A stretch of DNA of 29,550 nt from assembly GCA_016302405.1 (NCBI GenBank), contig JAEDNR010000014.1, positions 1 through 29,550 on the forward strand. Direction: 5' to 3'. The position numbers and the translations under genes are program-made. Source of the stretch: Oscillospiraceae bacterium. Lineage in GTDB: Bacteria; Bacillota; Clostridia; Oscillospirales; Oscillospiraceae. This document shows positions 7,218 to 15,172 of this stretch, one piece after another. The notes below the pieces were generated by a model, which searched no databases, was not told the origin of the DNA, and saw nothing but the letters and a program-made list of their open reading frames with translations. How positions within the stretch are numbered: the first letter of the stretch is position 1; the number at the start of each line of letters is the position of its first letter.

Positions 7218-9217
7218 AGCAGCACCAGGGCAGTCTGGTAGACCACCAGAGCCGCCAGCCAAGCGATAACGCACTGGCCGATCACCACTACCAGGGTCTT
7301 CCATTTGGAGCCCAGTTCCCGGCGGATGGTGGCGACTGCCGCTACGCAGGGGGTGTACAGAAGGCAGAAAACAAGGAAGCTAGCGGCGGAGGCGGGAGTG
7401 AACAGCAGATGCAGGGCGCTGCGCAGCTGGTCGGTGCTGACACCCAGAATGACGCCGAAGGTGCTGACCACCGCTTCCTTGGCGGTAAAGCCGGAGACCA
7501 GGGCGGTGACCATCCGCCAGTCCCCGAAGCCCAGGGGGGCAAACAGGGGGGAAACCAGACGGCCCAGGGATGCCAGAATGCTTGCCGTGCTGTCCGTCAC
7601 CACGTTGAGCCTCAGGTCAAAGCTCTGGAGGAACCAGATGATGACGGTGGCCATGAAAATGACGGTGAACGCCCGGGTGAGGAAGTCCTCCGCCTTTTCC
7701 CACATCAGCAGGAGCACACTCTTGGGGGAGGGGAGCCGGTAGTTGGGAAGCTCCATGACAAAGGGCACGGGATTACCCCGGAACAAGGTGCTTTTCAGCA
7801 CCAGGGCCGCCAGGATCCCAACCGCCATGCCGCCGAAATACAGCAGGATCATCACCGGAAGCTCATGGCCGGGGAAGAAAGCGGCGGAGAACAGGGTATA
7901 GATGGGGATTTTGGCGGAGCAGCTCATAAAGGGGGTCAGCAGAATGGTCATCTGCCGGTCCCGGTTGCTGGAAAGGGTCCGGGTCGCCATAATGGCGGGG
8001 ACGGAGCAGCCGAAGCCGATGAGCATGGGCACGAAGCTTCTGCCGGACAGACCGATCTTCCGCAGGAGCTTGTCCATGACGAAGGCCACCCGGGCCATGT
8101 AGCCGGAGTCCTCCAGAATGGACAGGAAGAAGAACAGGGTTACCACAATGGGCAGGAAGCTGAGGACGCTGCCCACACCGGCGAAGACACCGTCGATGAT
8201 CAGGCTGTGGACCACGGGGTTGATGCCGTAGGCGGTGAGGGCCTTGTCAGCAAGCAGGGTCAGGCCGTCCACGGCGTAGGCCATCAGGTCGGAAAGAAAC
8301 GCCCCCACCACATGAAAGGTCAGGAAAAAGACCGTGCACATAATGGCAATGAACAGGGGGATCGCGAAGATCCGGTGGGTCAGCACCCGGTCAATGGCCA
8401 TACTGCGCCGGTGCTCCTTGCTTTCCCTGGCCTTGGTGACGCAGGAAGCGCAGACCTTTTCGATGAAGTTGTAGCGCATGTCCGCCAGGGCGGCGTTCCG
8501 GTCCATGCCGGTATCGTACTCCATTTCGATGATGGAGTGCTCGATCAGCTCTTTTTCATTCTGGCTCAGGTCCAGCAGCTCGTAGAAATCCTCCTCGCCC
8601 TCAATGAGCTTGGTGGCGCAGAACCGGCGGGAGATCCCCGCCCGCTGGGCGTGGTCCTCGATGATGTGGCACACCGCGTGAATGCACCGGTGGACGGGGC
8701 CGTCGGGGCAGAAGTCCTGCACCTTGGGCTTGACGCGGCGGCTGGCGGTACTCAGTAAGGTGTCCACCAGCTCGGAGATACCCTCGTTCTTGGCGGCGCT
8801 GATGGGAACCACCGGAACACCCAGGGCCTCCGCCATCTTCTGGACATTCACGCTGCCGCCGTTGCCCCGCAGCTCGTCCATCATGTTCAGGGCGATGACC
8901 ATGGGCACCTTCAGGCTCATGAGCTGCAAGGTCAGGTACAGGTTCCGTTCAATATTGGTGGCATCCACAATGTTGAGGATGGCGTCGGGCTTGGATTTCA
9001 GGATAAAGTCCCGGGTGACAATTTCTTCCTGGGTATAGGGACGGATGGAGTAAATACCGGGCAGGTCCACTACCTGGTGGTTGGTGCCCTTGATGGTACC
9101 GGATTTCTGATCCACAGTGACACCGGGGAAATTGCCCACATGCTGGTTGGAGCCGGTGAGGGCATTGAAAAGTGTGGTCTTTCCACAGTTCTGATTGCCT
9201 GCCAACGCAAAAATCAT
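7214..9217 (-). CDS. feoB: Ferrous iron transporter B
   Basis: 667 aa, full length. The N-terminal GTPase domain carries G1 GNQNCGKT (7-14), G3 DLPG (51-54) and G4 NMMD (111-114). A helical GDI-like region follows, then about eight membrane segments forming the Nramp-unrelated Feo pore (two Gate domains). It imports Fe(II) across the cytoplasmic membrane in a GTP-dependent way. ATGA overlaps link it to feoA upstream and to the Cys-rich gene downstream. Transcription should come from the promoter at 9472-9500. No Fur- or DtxR-type operator is clear by eye. Confidence 0.97.
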   Translation of the reverse strand: MIFALAGNQNCGKTTLFNALTGSNQHVGNFPGVTVDQKSGTIKGTNHQVVDLPGIYSIRPYTQEEIVTRDFILKSKPDAILNIVDATNIERNLYLTLQLMSLKVPMVIALNMMDELRGNGGSVNVQKMAEALGVPVVPISAAKNEGISELVDTLLSTASRRVKPKVQDFCPDGPVHRCIHAVCHIIEDHAQRAGISRRFCATKLIEGEEDFYELLDLSQNEKELIEHSIIEMEYDTGMDRNAALADMRYNFIEKVCASCVTKARESKEHRRSMAIDRVLTHRIFAIPLFIAIMCTVFFLTFHVVGAFLSDLMAYAVDGLTLLADKALTAYGINPVVHSLIIDGVFAGVGSVLSFLPIVVTLFFFLSILEDSGYMARVAFVMDKLLRKIGLSGRSFVPMLIGFGCSVPAIMATRTLSSNRDRQMTILLTPFMSCSAKIPIYTLFSAAFFPGHELPVMILLYFGGMAVGILAALVLKSTLFRGNPVPFVMELPNYRLPSPKSVLLLMWEKAEDFLTRAFTVIFMATVIIWFLQSFDLRLNVVTDSTASILASLGRLVSPLFAPLGFGDWRMVTALVSGFTAKEAVVSTFGVILGVSTDQLRSALHLLFTPASAASFLVFCLLYTPCVAAVATIRRELGSKWKTLVVVIGQCVIAWLAALVVYQTALVLL

Positions 9218-9444
9218 ACCGTATCCTCCCGAAGGGTGATCTTCCGGGCGTCTTCCCGGCGGATGGTCAGTTCGTAGCCCCGCAGCTGAATCTGAATGGG
9301 GTCACCCATGGGGGCGATCTTCTGCAGGAGCACACGGGTGCCGGGAATCAGGCCCATGTCCAGAAACCGCAGACGCAGAGGGCCTTCGCCCCCTACCTGG
9401 GAGATCACGCCGGACTGACCGATTTTCAAATCGTCGATGGTCAT
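9214..9444 (-). CDS. feoA: Ferrous iron transport protein A
   Basis: 76-aa SH3-like FeoA. The fold signature is visible as RFLDMGLIPGTRV, followed by GDPIQIQLRGYELTIRREDA. It is a small cytoplasmic partner of FeoB thought to modulate its GTPase or gating. The stop overlaps the feoB start by 4 bp (ATGA). AGGAGG precedes the ATG by about 9 nt. First gene of the four-gene feo operon, with a good sigma-A promoter directly upstream. Confidence 0.95.
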   Translation of the reverse strand: MTIDDLKIGQSGVISQVGGEGPLRLRFLDMGLIPGTRVLLQKIAPMGDPIQIQLRGYELTIRREDARKITLREDTV

Positions 9445-9471
9445 AGCCTACGCCTCCTTTTTTTCGTGCCC

Positions 9472-9500
9472 ATTATAGCCGAATCTACAGGAGTTTGCAA
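9472..9500 (-). promoter_or_regulatory. Sigma-A promoter of the feo operon
   Basis: On the minus strand: -35 TTGCAA (9495-9500), a 17-bp spacer, and a consensus -10 TATAAT (9472-9477). It lies 28 bp upstream of the feoA ATG. Confidence 0.8.
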
Positions 9501-9564
9501 TATCTAACTGCCCTCCGCGGGAAATTTTTTATATCAATTCAGTCACACCTTTATTTCTGACGGA

Positions 9565-9857
9565 AAATGATCGTTTAGCTGACTACTTTACCTTGGATGG
9601 TATGCGGTCCGATGCGGTACACGGCAAGGGCTCCCCTGTGTAAGGGGAGCTGTCAGCGTAGCTGACTGAGGGGTTGTAACGGAGGACTTCCACATCTACC
9701 TATCGTCAGAACGGACAGTGTCCTTTACAGTCCCTTTTCGCTGATTTGTTGTCAGTATTAAACGTTTTACTGCACAATCCCTCAGTCGCTTCGCGACAGC
9801 TCCCTTTGCACAAGGGAGCCTTGGGGCGCTTCGCGCCAGTGCGCGAAACGATCATTT
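9565..9857. repeat. 293-bp non-autonomous element with AAATGATCGTTT inverted ends
   Basis: The left end AAATGATCGTTTAGC (9565-9579) and right end GCGAAACGATCATTT (9843-9857) are inverted repeats with one mismatch. Inside, GGCTCCC-type hairpins (9630-9680 and 9779-9823) themselves form an inverted pair. About 94 bp (9600-9693) recur in reverse orientation at 14910-15003. The same end sequence appears once more at 29384-29398. There is no coding capacity. Confidence 0.7.
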
Positions 9858-9867
9858 ATCTGCCATC

Positions 9868-10005
9868 TTATCTCAGCAGCCACTGGTACTCCTGCCTGCA
9901 ATCCACGATCCAGTCGACATACACCGTGTCGTCTTTAATCTGATACAGAACCAAATACCAATTCTCTGCATACAGCTTGTGATACTTATTGGCTGGCATG
10001 TAGTT
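9868..10005 (-). pseudogene. Remnant of a RelE/ParE-family toxin (C-terminal part)
   Basis: Reading the minus strand from 10005 to 9868 gives about 45 residues ending in a stop. They include NKYHKLYAENWYLVLYQIKD and VDWIVDCRQEYQWLLR. The core and the DCRQ...WLL ending are characteristic of the C-terminus of RelE/ParE-type plasmid-stabilisation toxins. An in-frame TAG precedes it and no N-terminal part or antitoxin gene is nearby, so it is a decayed fragment. It lies 10 bp from a repeat element. Confidence 0.65.
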
Positions 10006-10075
10006 CTAAAAGGCGGATCTATTCGTTCATTTCCGCAGTCGGGTTCGGCATCTTCCTGACAGAATCCTGCTGTCC

Positions 10076-10119
10076 AAAAAACAAGCCTGGGGCGCTTCGC
10101 ATTTGCGAAACGCCCCAGG
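10076..10119 (-). terminator. Rho-independent terminator of the ABC importer operon
   Basis: On the minus strand CCTGGGGCGTTTCGC pairs with GCGAAGCGCCCCAGG (one mismatch, 5-nt loop) and is followed by CTTGTTTTTT. It lies 15 bp after the ATPase stop. Confidence 0.85.
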
Positions 10120-10133
10120 TATTTGTTTGGTTT

Positions 10134-10931
10134 TTACGGGGCATCCCGGAACAGGAGCCGGTCATCGTTTAAGCGGAACCTGCGGAAAACCTCCAGCAGC
10201 TGTCCTTCATCCATGTTTGCCCGCTCCGGACCGTCCAGCTCGCCCACGATCTTTCCGGCGTTCATGATAATCGTCCGGTTCCCCAGCTGCAAAGCCGAGG
10301 AAATGTCGTGGGTGATCATGAGACAGGTGATCCGGTTCTGGGCGACAATGGACTTTGTCAGTTCCAACACCTTTTCGGCGGTGGCAGGGTCCAGGGCGGC
10401 GGTGTGCTCATCCAGCAGCAGCAGCTTCGGGGTTACGAGAGTGGCCATGAGCAGGGTCAGCGCCTGACGCTGGCCCCCGGACAGCAGCCCCACGGGACTG
10501 TCCATCCGGTCCTCCAGCCCCAGTCCCAGCTGGGAAAGCCGGTCCCGGAATTCCCGCCGCTCGGCGGCGGAGACCATGGAAAAAGGGGAGTGCCGACCCG
10601 ACGAGCGCAGGTAGGCCAGGGCCAGGTTTTCCGCAATGGTCATATTGGGAGCGGTGCCCTTCAGGGGGTCCTGGAAGAGCCTGCCGATGTATTTGCTGCG
10701 CTTGTAATCCGGCAGGGCCGTCACATCCTGTCCGTCCAGAATTACGGAGCCGGTATCGGGGCGGATGCTTCCGGCAATGACGGAAAAGAGGGTGCTCTTA
10801 CCCGCGCCGTTGGAGCCCAGGACGGTGACAAAGTCCCCGGGCGCCAAGTGCAGATCGATGCCGCACAGGGCGGTTTTCTGGTTTACCGTCCCGGGAGCAA
10901 AGGTTTTCGTAATGTTCGTCAGCTTCAGCAT
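10134..10931 (-). CDS. ABC transporter ATP-binding protein, probable tryptophan importer
   Basis: 265-aa nucleotide-binding subunit. The Walker A motif is GSNGAGKST (about 36-44), the signature is LSGGQRQ, and Walker B is LLLLDEHTAALD; DEHTAALD is characteristic of the NBD paired with PF04392-type binding proteins. It would drive substrate import by ATP hydrolysis at the inner face of the membrane. I chose the ATG at 10931 because GGAGG lies just upstream; it overlaps the permease end by 7 bp, showing translational coupling. Third gene of the T-box-controlled operon, followed by a strong terminator. The trpXYZ name has been used for this predicted system; substrate rests mainly on the T-box specifier. 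Confidence 0.9.
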   Translation of the reverse strand: MLKLTNITKTFAPGTVNQKTALCGIDLHLAPGDFVTVLGSNGAGKSTLFSVIAGSIRPDTGSVILDGQDVTALPDYKRSKYIGRLFQDPLKGTAPNMTIAENLALAYLRSSGRHSPFSMVSAAERREFRDRLSQLGLGLEDRMDSPVGLLSGGQRQALTLLMATLVTPKLLLLDEHTAALDPATAEKVLELTKSIVAQNRITCLMITHDISSALQLGNRTIIMNAGKIVGELDGPERANMDEGQLLEVFRRFRLNDDRLLFRDAP

Positions 10932-11797
10932 GCGGCTTTCCTCCCCTTTTTGAGGCCCGGCAGGCCGATGGCCAGGGCCACGATCACGGCGGAGATCAGC
11001 TTCAGGCATTCACTGGGCAGATCCATCCGCAGGGCAATGGCGATGATGAACCGGTACAGCAGGGAGCCCACCAGGGCACCCGCCGCTTTCATCCACAGCT
11101 TTCCCCTGGGGAAAAGGCTCTCGCCGATAATGAGGGAGGCAAGGCCGATGATCACCATACCGGTGCCCAGGTTGATGTCCGCGGTCTTCTGGTACTGGGC
11201 AAGCAGGGCGCCGGACAGGGCGGTGAGGGCGTTGGACAGGCACAGGCCTACGGTGATGGTGAAGCCGGTATTGATGGAGCTGGCCCGTACCATATCCGGA
11301 TTGTCTCCCGTGGCCCGGATGGAAAGGCCCAGCCGGGTTTTCAGGAACAGCACCAGCAGAACTGCGGAAAGAACAGTCACCACGGCGGCGGGAACAATGC
11401 GGTAGGAAGGTCCCAGCAAAGGCCGGAGCAGGGTAAAGACGGTATCCGTCTTCAGCATATTGACATTGGAGGAAAAGCCCATGACCGCCAGGTTCACGGT
11501 GTAAAGCCCGGTGTTGGTGATGATGCCCGCGAGAATCGAGGGGATCCGGAACCGGGTCTGCAGCAGGGCGGTGATTCCCCCGGCGGCGGCGCCCGCCAGC
11601 ATGGCCGCGGGCAGGGCCAGAATGGGGTGCCCGGCTACCGCCACCGTGGCGGAGACGGCGCAGCCCAGGGTGAAGGACCCGTCCGTGGTCATATCCGCGA
11701 TATTCAGGATCCGAAAGCTGACCAGCAGCGCCAGGGCGACCAGAGCGTAGATGCACCCCAGCTCCAGCGCGCTGAGGATCACAGCACCTGAAAGCAT
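10925..11797 (-). CDS. ABC transporter permease, probable tryptophan importer
   Basis: 290 aa, highly hydrophobic, with about eight or nine membrane segments. The start LSGAVILSALELGCIYALVA and the segment FRILNIADMTTDGSFTLG are typical of the branched-chain amino acid-type (LivH-like) permeases that accompany PF04392 binding proteins. It forms the membrane channel of the importer. GGAGGAG precedes the ATG. It begins 24 bp after the binding-protein stop and overlaps the ATPase start by 7 bp. No damage is seen. Confidence 0.9.
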   Translation of the reverse strand: MLSGAVILSALELGCIYALVALALLVSFRILNIADMTTDGSFTLGCAVSATVAVAGHPILALPAAMLAGAAAGGITALLQTRFRIPSILAGIITNTGLYTVNLAVMGFSSNVNMLKTDTVFTLLRPLLGPSYRIVPAAVVTVLSAVLLVLFLKTRLGLSIRATGDNPDMVRASSINTGFTITVGLCLSNALTALSGALLAQYQKTADINLGTGMVIIGLASLIIGESLFPRGKLWMKAAGALVGSLLYRFIIAIALRMDLPSECLKLISAVIVALAIGLPGLKKGRKAAC

Positions 11798-11821
11798 AAA
11801 TTTCTCCTCCTGTGAAAGCGG

Positions 11822-12793
11822 TTATTCGGCGGTGGTGGTTTCCACTACGGTGTTTGCCATCTGGGAGAAGACAGCGTAGTCAAGGCCCAGAGCGGCGGCG
11901 GTCTCGGTGTTCACGGTGATGATGCCGCCGTCCATCATATGATATTCAGGGACGGCGCCGCCGCAGAGAATATCCACGGCCATTCCGGCAGTGTAGGTGC
12001 CCAGCTCGGTGTAGTTCACACCGCAGGTGGCGAAAGCGCCCGCCGTGACGAAGGAGTCAGCACCGGCGTAGTGGGGGATACCGGCGGCGTTCAGGGTTTC
12101 GGCAATGGCGCTCTCGGAGGCCATGACCACATTATCCGTGGGGGTAAACACCGCGTCCACCCGGTCAACCAGGGAGCTGGCGGCGGCGACGATCTCAACG
12201 GCGTTGTTGCCGGTCTTTTCCAGATACGCGATGCCCTTGCTGTCCAAATATGCCTTGGCCTCGGCAATGGGGGTCTCGGAGTTGATCTCGGAGTTTGAGT
12301 ACAGCAGACCCACGGTCTTAATATCAGGCTGGACCGCCAGCATCATATCCAGCATGAAGGCGGTATTCAGGGCATCGGAGGTGCCGGTGACGGTGGACAG
12401 CCCGGTGAGGCCTGCGGAAACGGGGTCGGAAATGGCGGCGTAAATGATGGGGATATTCTTGCCCTCGGCGGCGGTGACCATGCACTGAGCGGCCATGGTG
12501 GCGATGGGAATGATAACGTCATAGCCGTCGGAGACCACCTGGGCGCCGATCTGGTTGAGAATGGTGGCGTCGTTGCGGCCGTTGAACTCGGTATAGGTGA
12601 TGGTCATATTCTTTTCCTTTGCCAGGCGGTCCAGCTCGGCCTCCACGGCCAGGCGGATCTCATCCAGGGAGGAATGGTCCAGCTGCTGAACGATGGCAAC
12701 CTTGATGGCGCCGGAATCGGATTTTCCGGCGCAGCCGGCGAACAGGCTCATAACAAGAATCATGGAAAGAAGAACGCAAAACAGCTTTTTCAT
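11822..12793 (-). CDS. ABC transporter substrate-binding lipoprotein, probable tryptophan importer
   Basis: 323 aa. The lipoprotein signal peptide ends in lipobox LFAGC with C21 as the lipidated residue, so the mature protein sits on the outer face of the membrane. The body is a two-lobed periplasmic-binding-protein fold of the PF04392 family (segments such as KVAIVQQLDHSSLDEIR, IPIIYAAISDPVSAGL and VFTPTDNVVMAS are typical). In Firmicutes this family is predicted to bind tryptophan or tyrosine when preceded by a T-box. First gene of the operon; GGAG lies 8 nt before the ATG. The T-box leader with a probable UGG specifier upstream supports tryptophan. Confidence 0.9.
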   Translation of the reverse strand: MKKLFCVLLSMILVMSLFAGCAGKSDSGAIKVAIVQQLDHSSLDEIRLAVEAELDRLAKEKNMTITYTEFNGRNDATILNQIGAQVVSDGYDVIIPIATMAAQCMVTAAEGKNIPIIYAAISDPVSAGLTGLSTVTGTSDALNTAFMLDMMLAVQPDIKTVGLLYSNSEINSETPIAEAKAYLDSKGIAYLEKTGNNAVEIVAAASSLVDRVDAVFTPTDNVVMASESAIAETLNAAGIPHYAGADSFVTAGAFATCGVNYTELGTYTAGMAVDILCGGAVPEYHMMDGGIITVNTETAAALGLDYAVFSQMANTVVETTTAE

Positions 12794-12902
12794 AAGAATG
12801 ACTCCTTTATTTTAAAATGAAATGGGATGGTTTGGTGGTGAAAGCAGCTTCAGCTGCGCCATCGTTTTCCCGGCTGTCTCATAAGAACACGTCCTTTCAA
12901 AA

Positions 12903-12939
12903 TAAAAAATCCTTGCTCCCCCATACAGGGGAGCAAGGA
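12903..12939 (-). terminator. Intrinsic terminator of the T-box leader
   Basis: On the minus strand TCCTTGCTCCCC pairs with GGGGAGCAAGGA and is followed by a run of six Ts (complement of 12904-12909). It is the 'off' structure of the T-box, mutually exclusive with the antiterminator containing the T-box sequence. Confidence 0.88.
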
Positions 12940-13163
12940 CAGAAATGCTATTTCTGCGGTACCACCTTGCTTGCCGGAATACTCCGACCGCCTCATGACA
13001 GCGCCAACACGCCGCCTGCCCGATAACGCCGGCATTGCGTCAGAAGATACTCGGGGGATTCCCCTTTCCCTCTGCCCTCAGCGGCCCATTTGCTGCTCCG
13101 CTTTTCGCCCCGCTCTCAGCTCTGCGGGACTCTCTGTGGATGCGCTGGCAGCTTTACTTCCGC
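12903..13163 (-). ncRNA. T-box riboswitch, probable tRNA-Trp sensor
   Basis: The conserved T-box sequence GCAAGGTGGTACCGC lies on the minus strand at 12970-12956, followed by the terminator. Stem I starts with GCGG (13163-13160) pairing with CCGC (13084-13081). Next comes an internal loop with AAGTAAA (AGTA motif) on the 5' side and AAATGGG on the 3' side, then GCTGC/GCAGC. The 3' loop contains the specifier TGG (13088-13086) followed by a purine, so it should read the anticodon of tRNA-Trp. Uncharged tRNA-Trp would pair with the T-box bulge and allow transcription of the importer genes. AUG (Met), shifted by one base, is the alternative specifier but leaves the wrong spacing to the base stem. 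Confidence 0.9.
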
Positions 13164-13190
13164 TTCAATGGTTTAAGCTATGTTATGCTT

Positions 13191-13219
13191 TTTATACACC
13201 AAACGTGTCCGTTTGTCAA
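13191..13219 (-). promoter_or_regulatory. Sigma-A promoter of the T-box/ABC importer operon
   Basis: On the minus strand: consensus -35 TTGACA (13214-13219), a 17-bp spacer and -10 TATAAA (13191-13196). It lies just upstream of Stem I of the T-box leader. Confidence 0.88.
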
Positions 13220-13281
13220 GCACTTTTTTCCGCCTCAGGCGGATTTTATTCAGCCGCTGAAGGGGTTAAATCTGAAAACGA

Positions 13282-13451
13282 ACAATTGGAATTTGGCGGA
13301 GAACTCGGTATCGATTCTCTTCGTAGGGGACGGGTCTCCCGTCCCTTTGCATAACAGCCTATTTACCGTTTCGCCCCACCCTTTTGGGAGATTTTTCCGC
13401 TTGCTGCGGGAGGCGGAACGCCTCCCCTACTCCCCGACAAATTCCAATTTG
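13282..13451. repeat. TIR-bounded element, interior type A, copy 1
   Basis: Bounded by ACAATTGGAATTTG on the left and CAAATTCCAATTTG on the right. The interior (starting GGAGAACTCGGTATCG) is nearly identical to the element at 14420-14583. It has a GGGACGGG/CCCGTCCC hairpin and a GGGAGGCG/CGCCTCCC hairpin. No coding capacity. The two copies flank lexA in the same orientation. Confidence 0.8.
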
Positions 13452-13485
13452 CCTGTTTGCTGCGCCAAATCAATAAATATTTTCC

Positions 13486-13654
13486 TTAAGGCAACACCGC
13501 ACAATTGCGTCAGCGGATCTCAGCGGATCTTTTGCACCATTTCTGCAGTTTCAAAAACGGGAAATACATACAGTATTCCCCCGTTTTTGAAACTTTGAAC
13601 TGGCACAAAATCTCTCGCTGAGCTTCCTTGCCGAATTATGCGGTGTTGCCTTAA
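13486..13654. repeat. 169-bp MITE-like element ending on the lexA stop codon
   Basis: TTAAGGCAACACCGCA (13486-13501) and TGCGGTGTTGCCTTAA (13639-13654) are perfect 16-bp inverted ends. An inner inverted repeat (GTTTCAAAAACGGG against CCCGTTTTTGAAAC, about 13548-13592) forms a long stem. The right-hand TTAA contains the lexA stop codon (13651-13653). No ORF of note inside. Confidence 0.85.
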
Positions 13655-14226
13655 TACTCCCGGACGACGGCCTTCACAATGCCGATAATCTCCGCCTCGG
13701 TGCCGTCGATGGGGGCAAAGGCGTCGTTTTCCGGCATGAGCCAGATTTCCCCGTGGCGGCGGCGGAGCCGCTTTACCGTGGCCTCGTCTCCCAGGCGGGC
13801 CACCACGATCTGCCCGTCGTCAGCGGTAGGCTGAGGGCGGACGATGACCTTGTCCCCGTCCAGGATGCCCGCGCCGATCATGCTCTCGCCCCGGACCCGC
13901 AGGGCAAAGCAGTCCGGGTCCTTCCAGGGCATGGTGCCCTCCCGGTTTTCCACCGCCAGAATGGGGAGGCCCGCCGTGACCACGCCCACCACCGGGATCT
14001 CCCCGGGCCGGGTCATGGTAATGAGGGCGCGCTTGCGGCCCTTGACGCCGGGAGAGCGCAGGGCTCCCTTTTCCTGCAAGTTCCGCAGATGGTAGCTGAC
14101 CGAGGCCGTGGAGCGTAGGCCCACCGCCTCTCCGATCTCCCGGACGGAGGGAGAGTAGCCGTTTTCCTGCACGAACTGGTTAACATAATTCATGATCAAT
14201 TCGGCCTTGTCACTGGTTCTTGGCAT
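13651..14226 (-). CDS. lexA: LexA repressor
   Basis: 191 aa. The N-terminal winged helix-turn-helix (about 1-65; SPSVREIGEAVGLRSTASVS is the recognition segment) is followed by a peptidase S24 domain. The self-cleavage site is A85-G86 (VTAGLP), the nucleophile Ser is S115 (GES) and the general base is K152 (ATVKRL). It represses SOS genes and cleaves itself when RecA is activated by single-stranded DNA. I chose the ATG at 14226 (MPRTS) with GGAGCG upstream rather than an upstream TTG. The stop codon lies inside the inverted end of a MITE-like element. A good GAAC-N4-GTTC SOS box is not visible upstream, only a degenerate one. Confidence 0.95.
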   Translation of the reverse strand: MPRTSDKAELIMNYVNQFVQENGYSPSVREIGEAVGLRSTASVSYHLRNLQEKGALRSPGVKGRKRALITMTRPGEIPVVGVVTAGLPILAVENREGTMPWKDPDCFALRVRGESMIGAGILDGDKVIVRPQPTADDGQIVVARLGDEATVKRLRRRHGEIWLMPENDAFAPIDGTEAEIIGIVKAVVREY

Positions 14227-14419
14227 AGCGATCGCTCCGTTCACCAGCCGCAAAAGCGGTCTGCGCTAGTATTTTATATATAATAGCACATATGAACGAA
14301 AAAGAAAAGCCCCCCCGGGGAAATTTTTTTAGCCTGATTTGTATGCCCCGGCGGGAGAAGTCTGATTGAAGATACGGGATAGAAAAGAAATTGCTTATTG
14401 GCTTACCACAGCAAAACGA

Positions 14420-14583
14420 CAAATTGGAATTTGTCGGAGAACTCGGTATCGATTCTCTTCGTAGGGGACGGGTTTCCCGTCCCTTTGCATAACAGCCTAT
14501 TTACCGTTTCGCCCCACCCTTTTGGGAGATTTTTCCGCCTGCTGCGGGAGGCGCCTCCCCTACGCCCTTACAAATTCCAATTG
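14420..14583. repeat. TIR-bounded element, interior type A, copy 2
   Basis: CAAATTGGAATTTG (14420-14433) to CAAATTCCAATTG (14571-14583). The interior matches copy 1 (13282-13451) almost base for base; copy 1 has a 4-bp GAAC insertion in the last hairpin loop. Confidence 0.8.
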
Positions 14584-15077
14584 TGGTTATCGGCTTTCGT
14601 AAGCTCACTGATAAATTGGAATTTGGCAGGCGGTTAAGGCACGCGGGTGGATAGACGGAAAGGCTCCCTTGTGTAAAGGGTGGTGCTGCACGCAGTGAAT
14701 CAAAATCGTAATGATTGCCGGGGGCAATCATACCTTAATGAAACTGGCCCGTAGGGCCTGAGGGATTGTGCGGTACAATCTATCGATTTTGGAAGTGTAT
14801 CGGCAAAAAGGTTTGCGGAAACGACTTTGCGGCAGAATCTTCCGGGTTTGACGGCACCTGGGCAAAACGGGGGTAGAAGAAACTTGGTGCGATCTGACGA
14901 TGGGCACACCGGGAAGTCCGCCATTACAACCCCTCAGTCAGCTTCACTGACAGCTCCCCTTACACAGGGGAGCCCTTGCCGCGTACCACATCGGCCCGCA
15001 TACTACTTTCCGAACAGCTCTGCAAATTCCAATATCACGATCAGCTTATTAAATCCGATAACCACAATTCCAATTTG
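14571..15077. repeat. Nested inverted-repeat element carrying GGCTCCC-type hairpins
   Basis: The outer arms CAAATTCCAATTGTGGTTAT (from 14571) and the inverted copy ending at 15077 match over 23 bp with two differences. Inner CAAATTGGAATTTG-type ends lie at 14611 and 15033. Inside, GGCTCCC (about 14661) and GGGAGCC (about 14973) form a further inverted pair. Bases 14910-15003 match 9600-9693 in reverse. This accounts for the gene-free stretch between lexA and the ABC ATPase; no gene is supported. Confidence 0.6.
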
Positions 15078-15172
15078 TATACTTGCTGAGAAAAACCGAT
15101 ATGCGCGTAAAAGAAAAATGGCAGGGGAGGGACTGGATAAGCGGCCGTACTGCCTGCCTGGCGGCACGGTTC

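Noticed and set aside
7409..8758. 449-codon open frame on the plus strand
   Set aside because: Antisense shadow of feoB; composition is His/Gly/Gln-rich and unlike a real protein.
13086..13088. AUG (Met) as the T-box specifier, shifted by one base
   Set aside because: The TGG reading leaves exactly one purine before the base stem and fits the amino acid-type importer. AUG remains a less likely alternative.
13035..13598. 187-codon plus-strand frame over the T-box and repeat region
   Set aside because: It crosses the T-box leader and a repeat element and has no protein-like features.
14286..14297. Possible SOS box upstream of lexA
   Set aside because: The minus strand reads GTTCATATGTGC, 9 of 12 matches to GAACATATGTTC, but the essential GAAC half is lost. 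Autoregulation cannot be supported from this alone.
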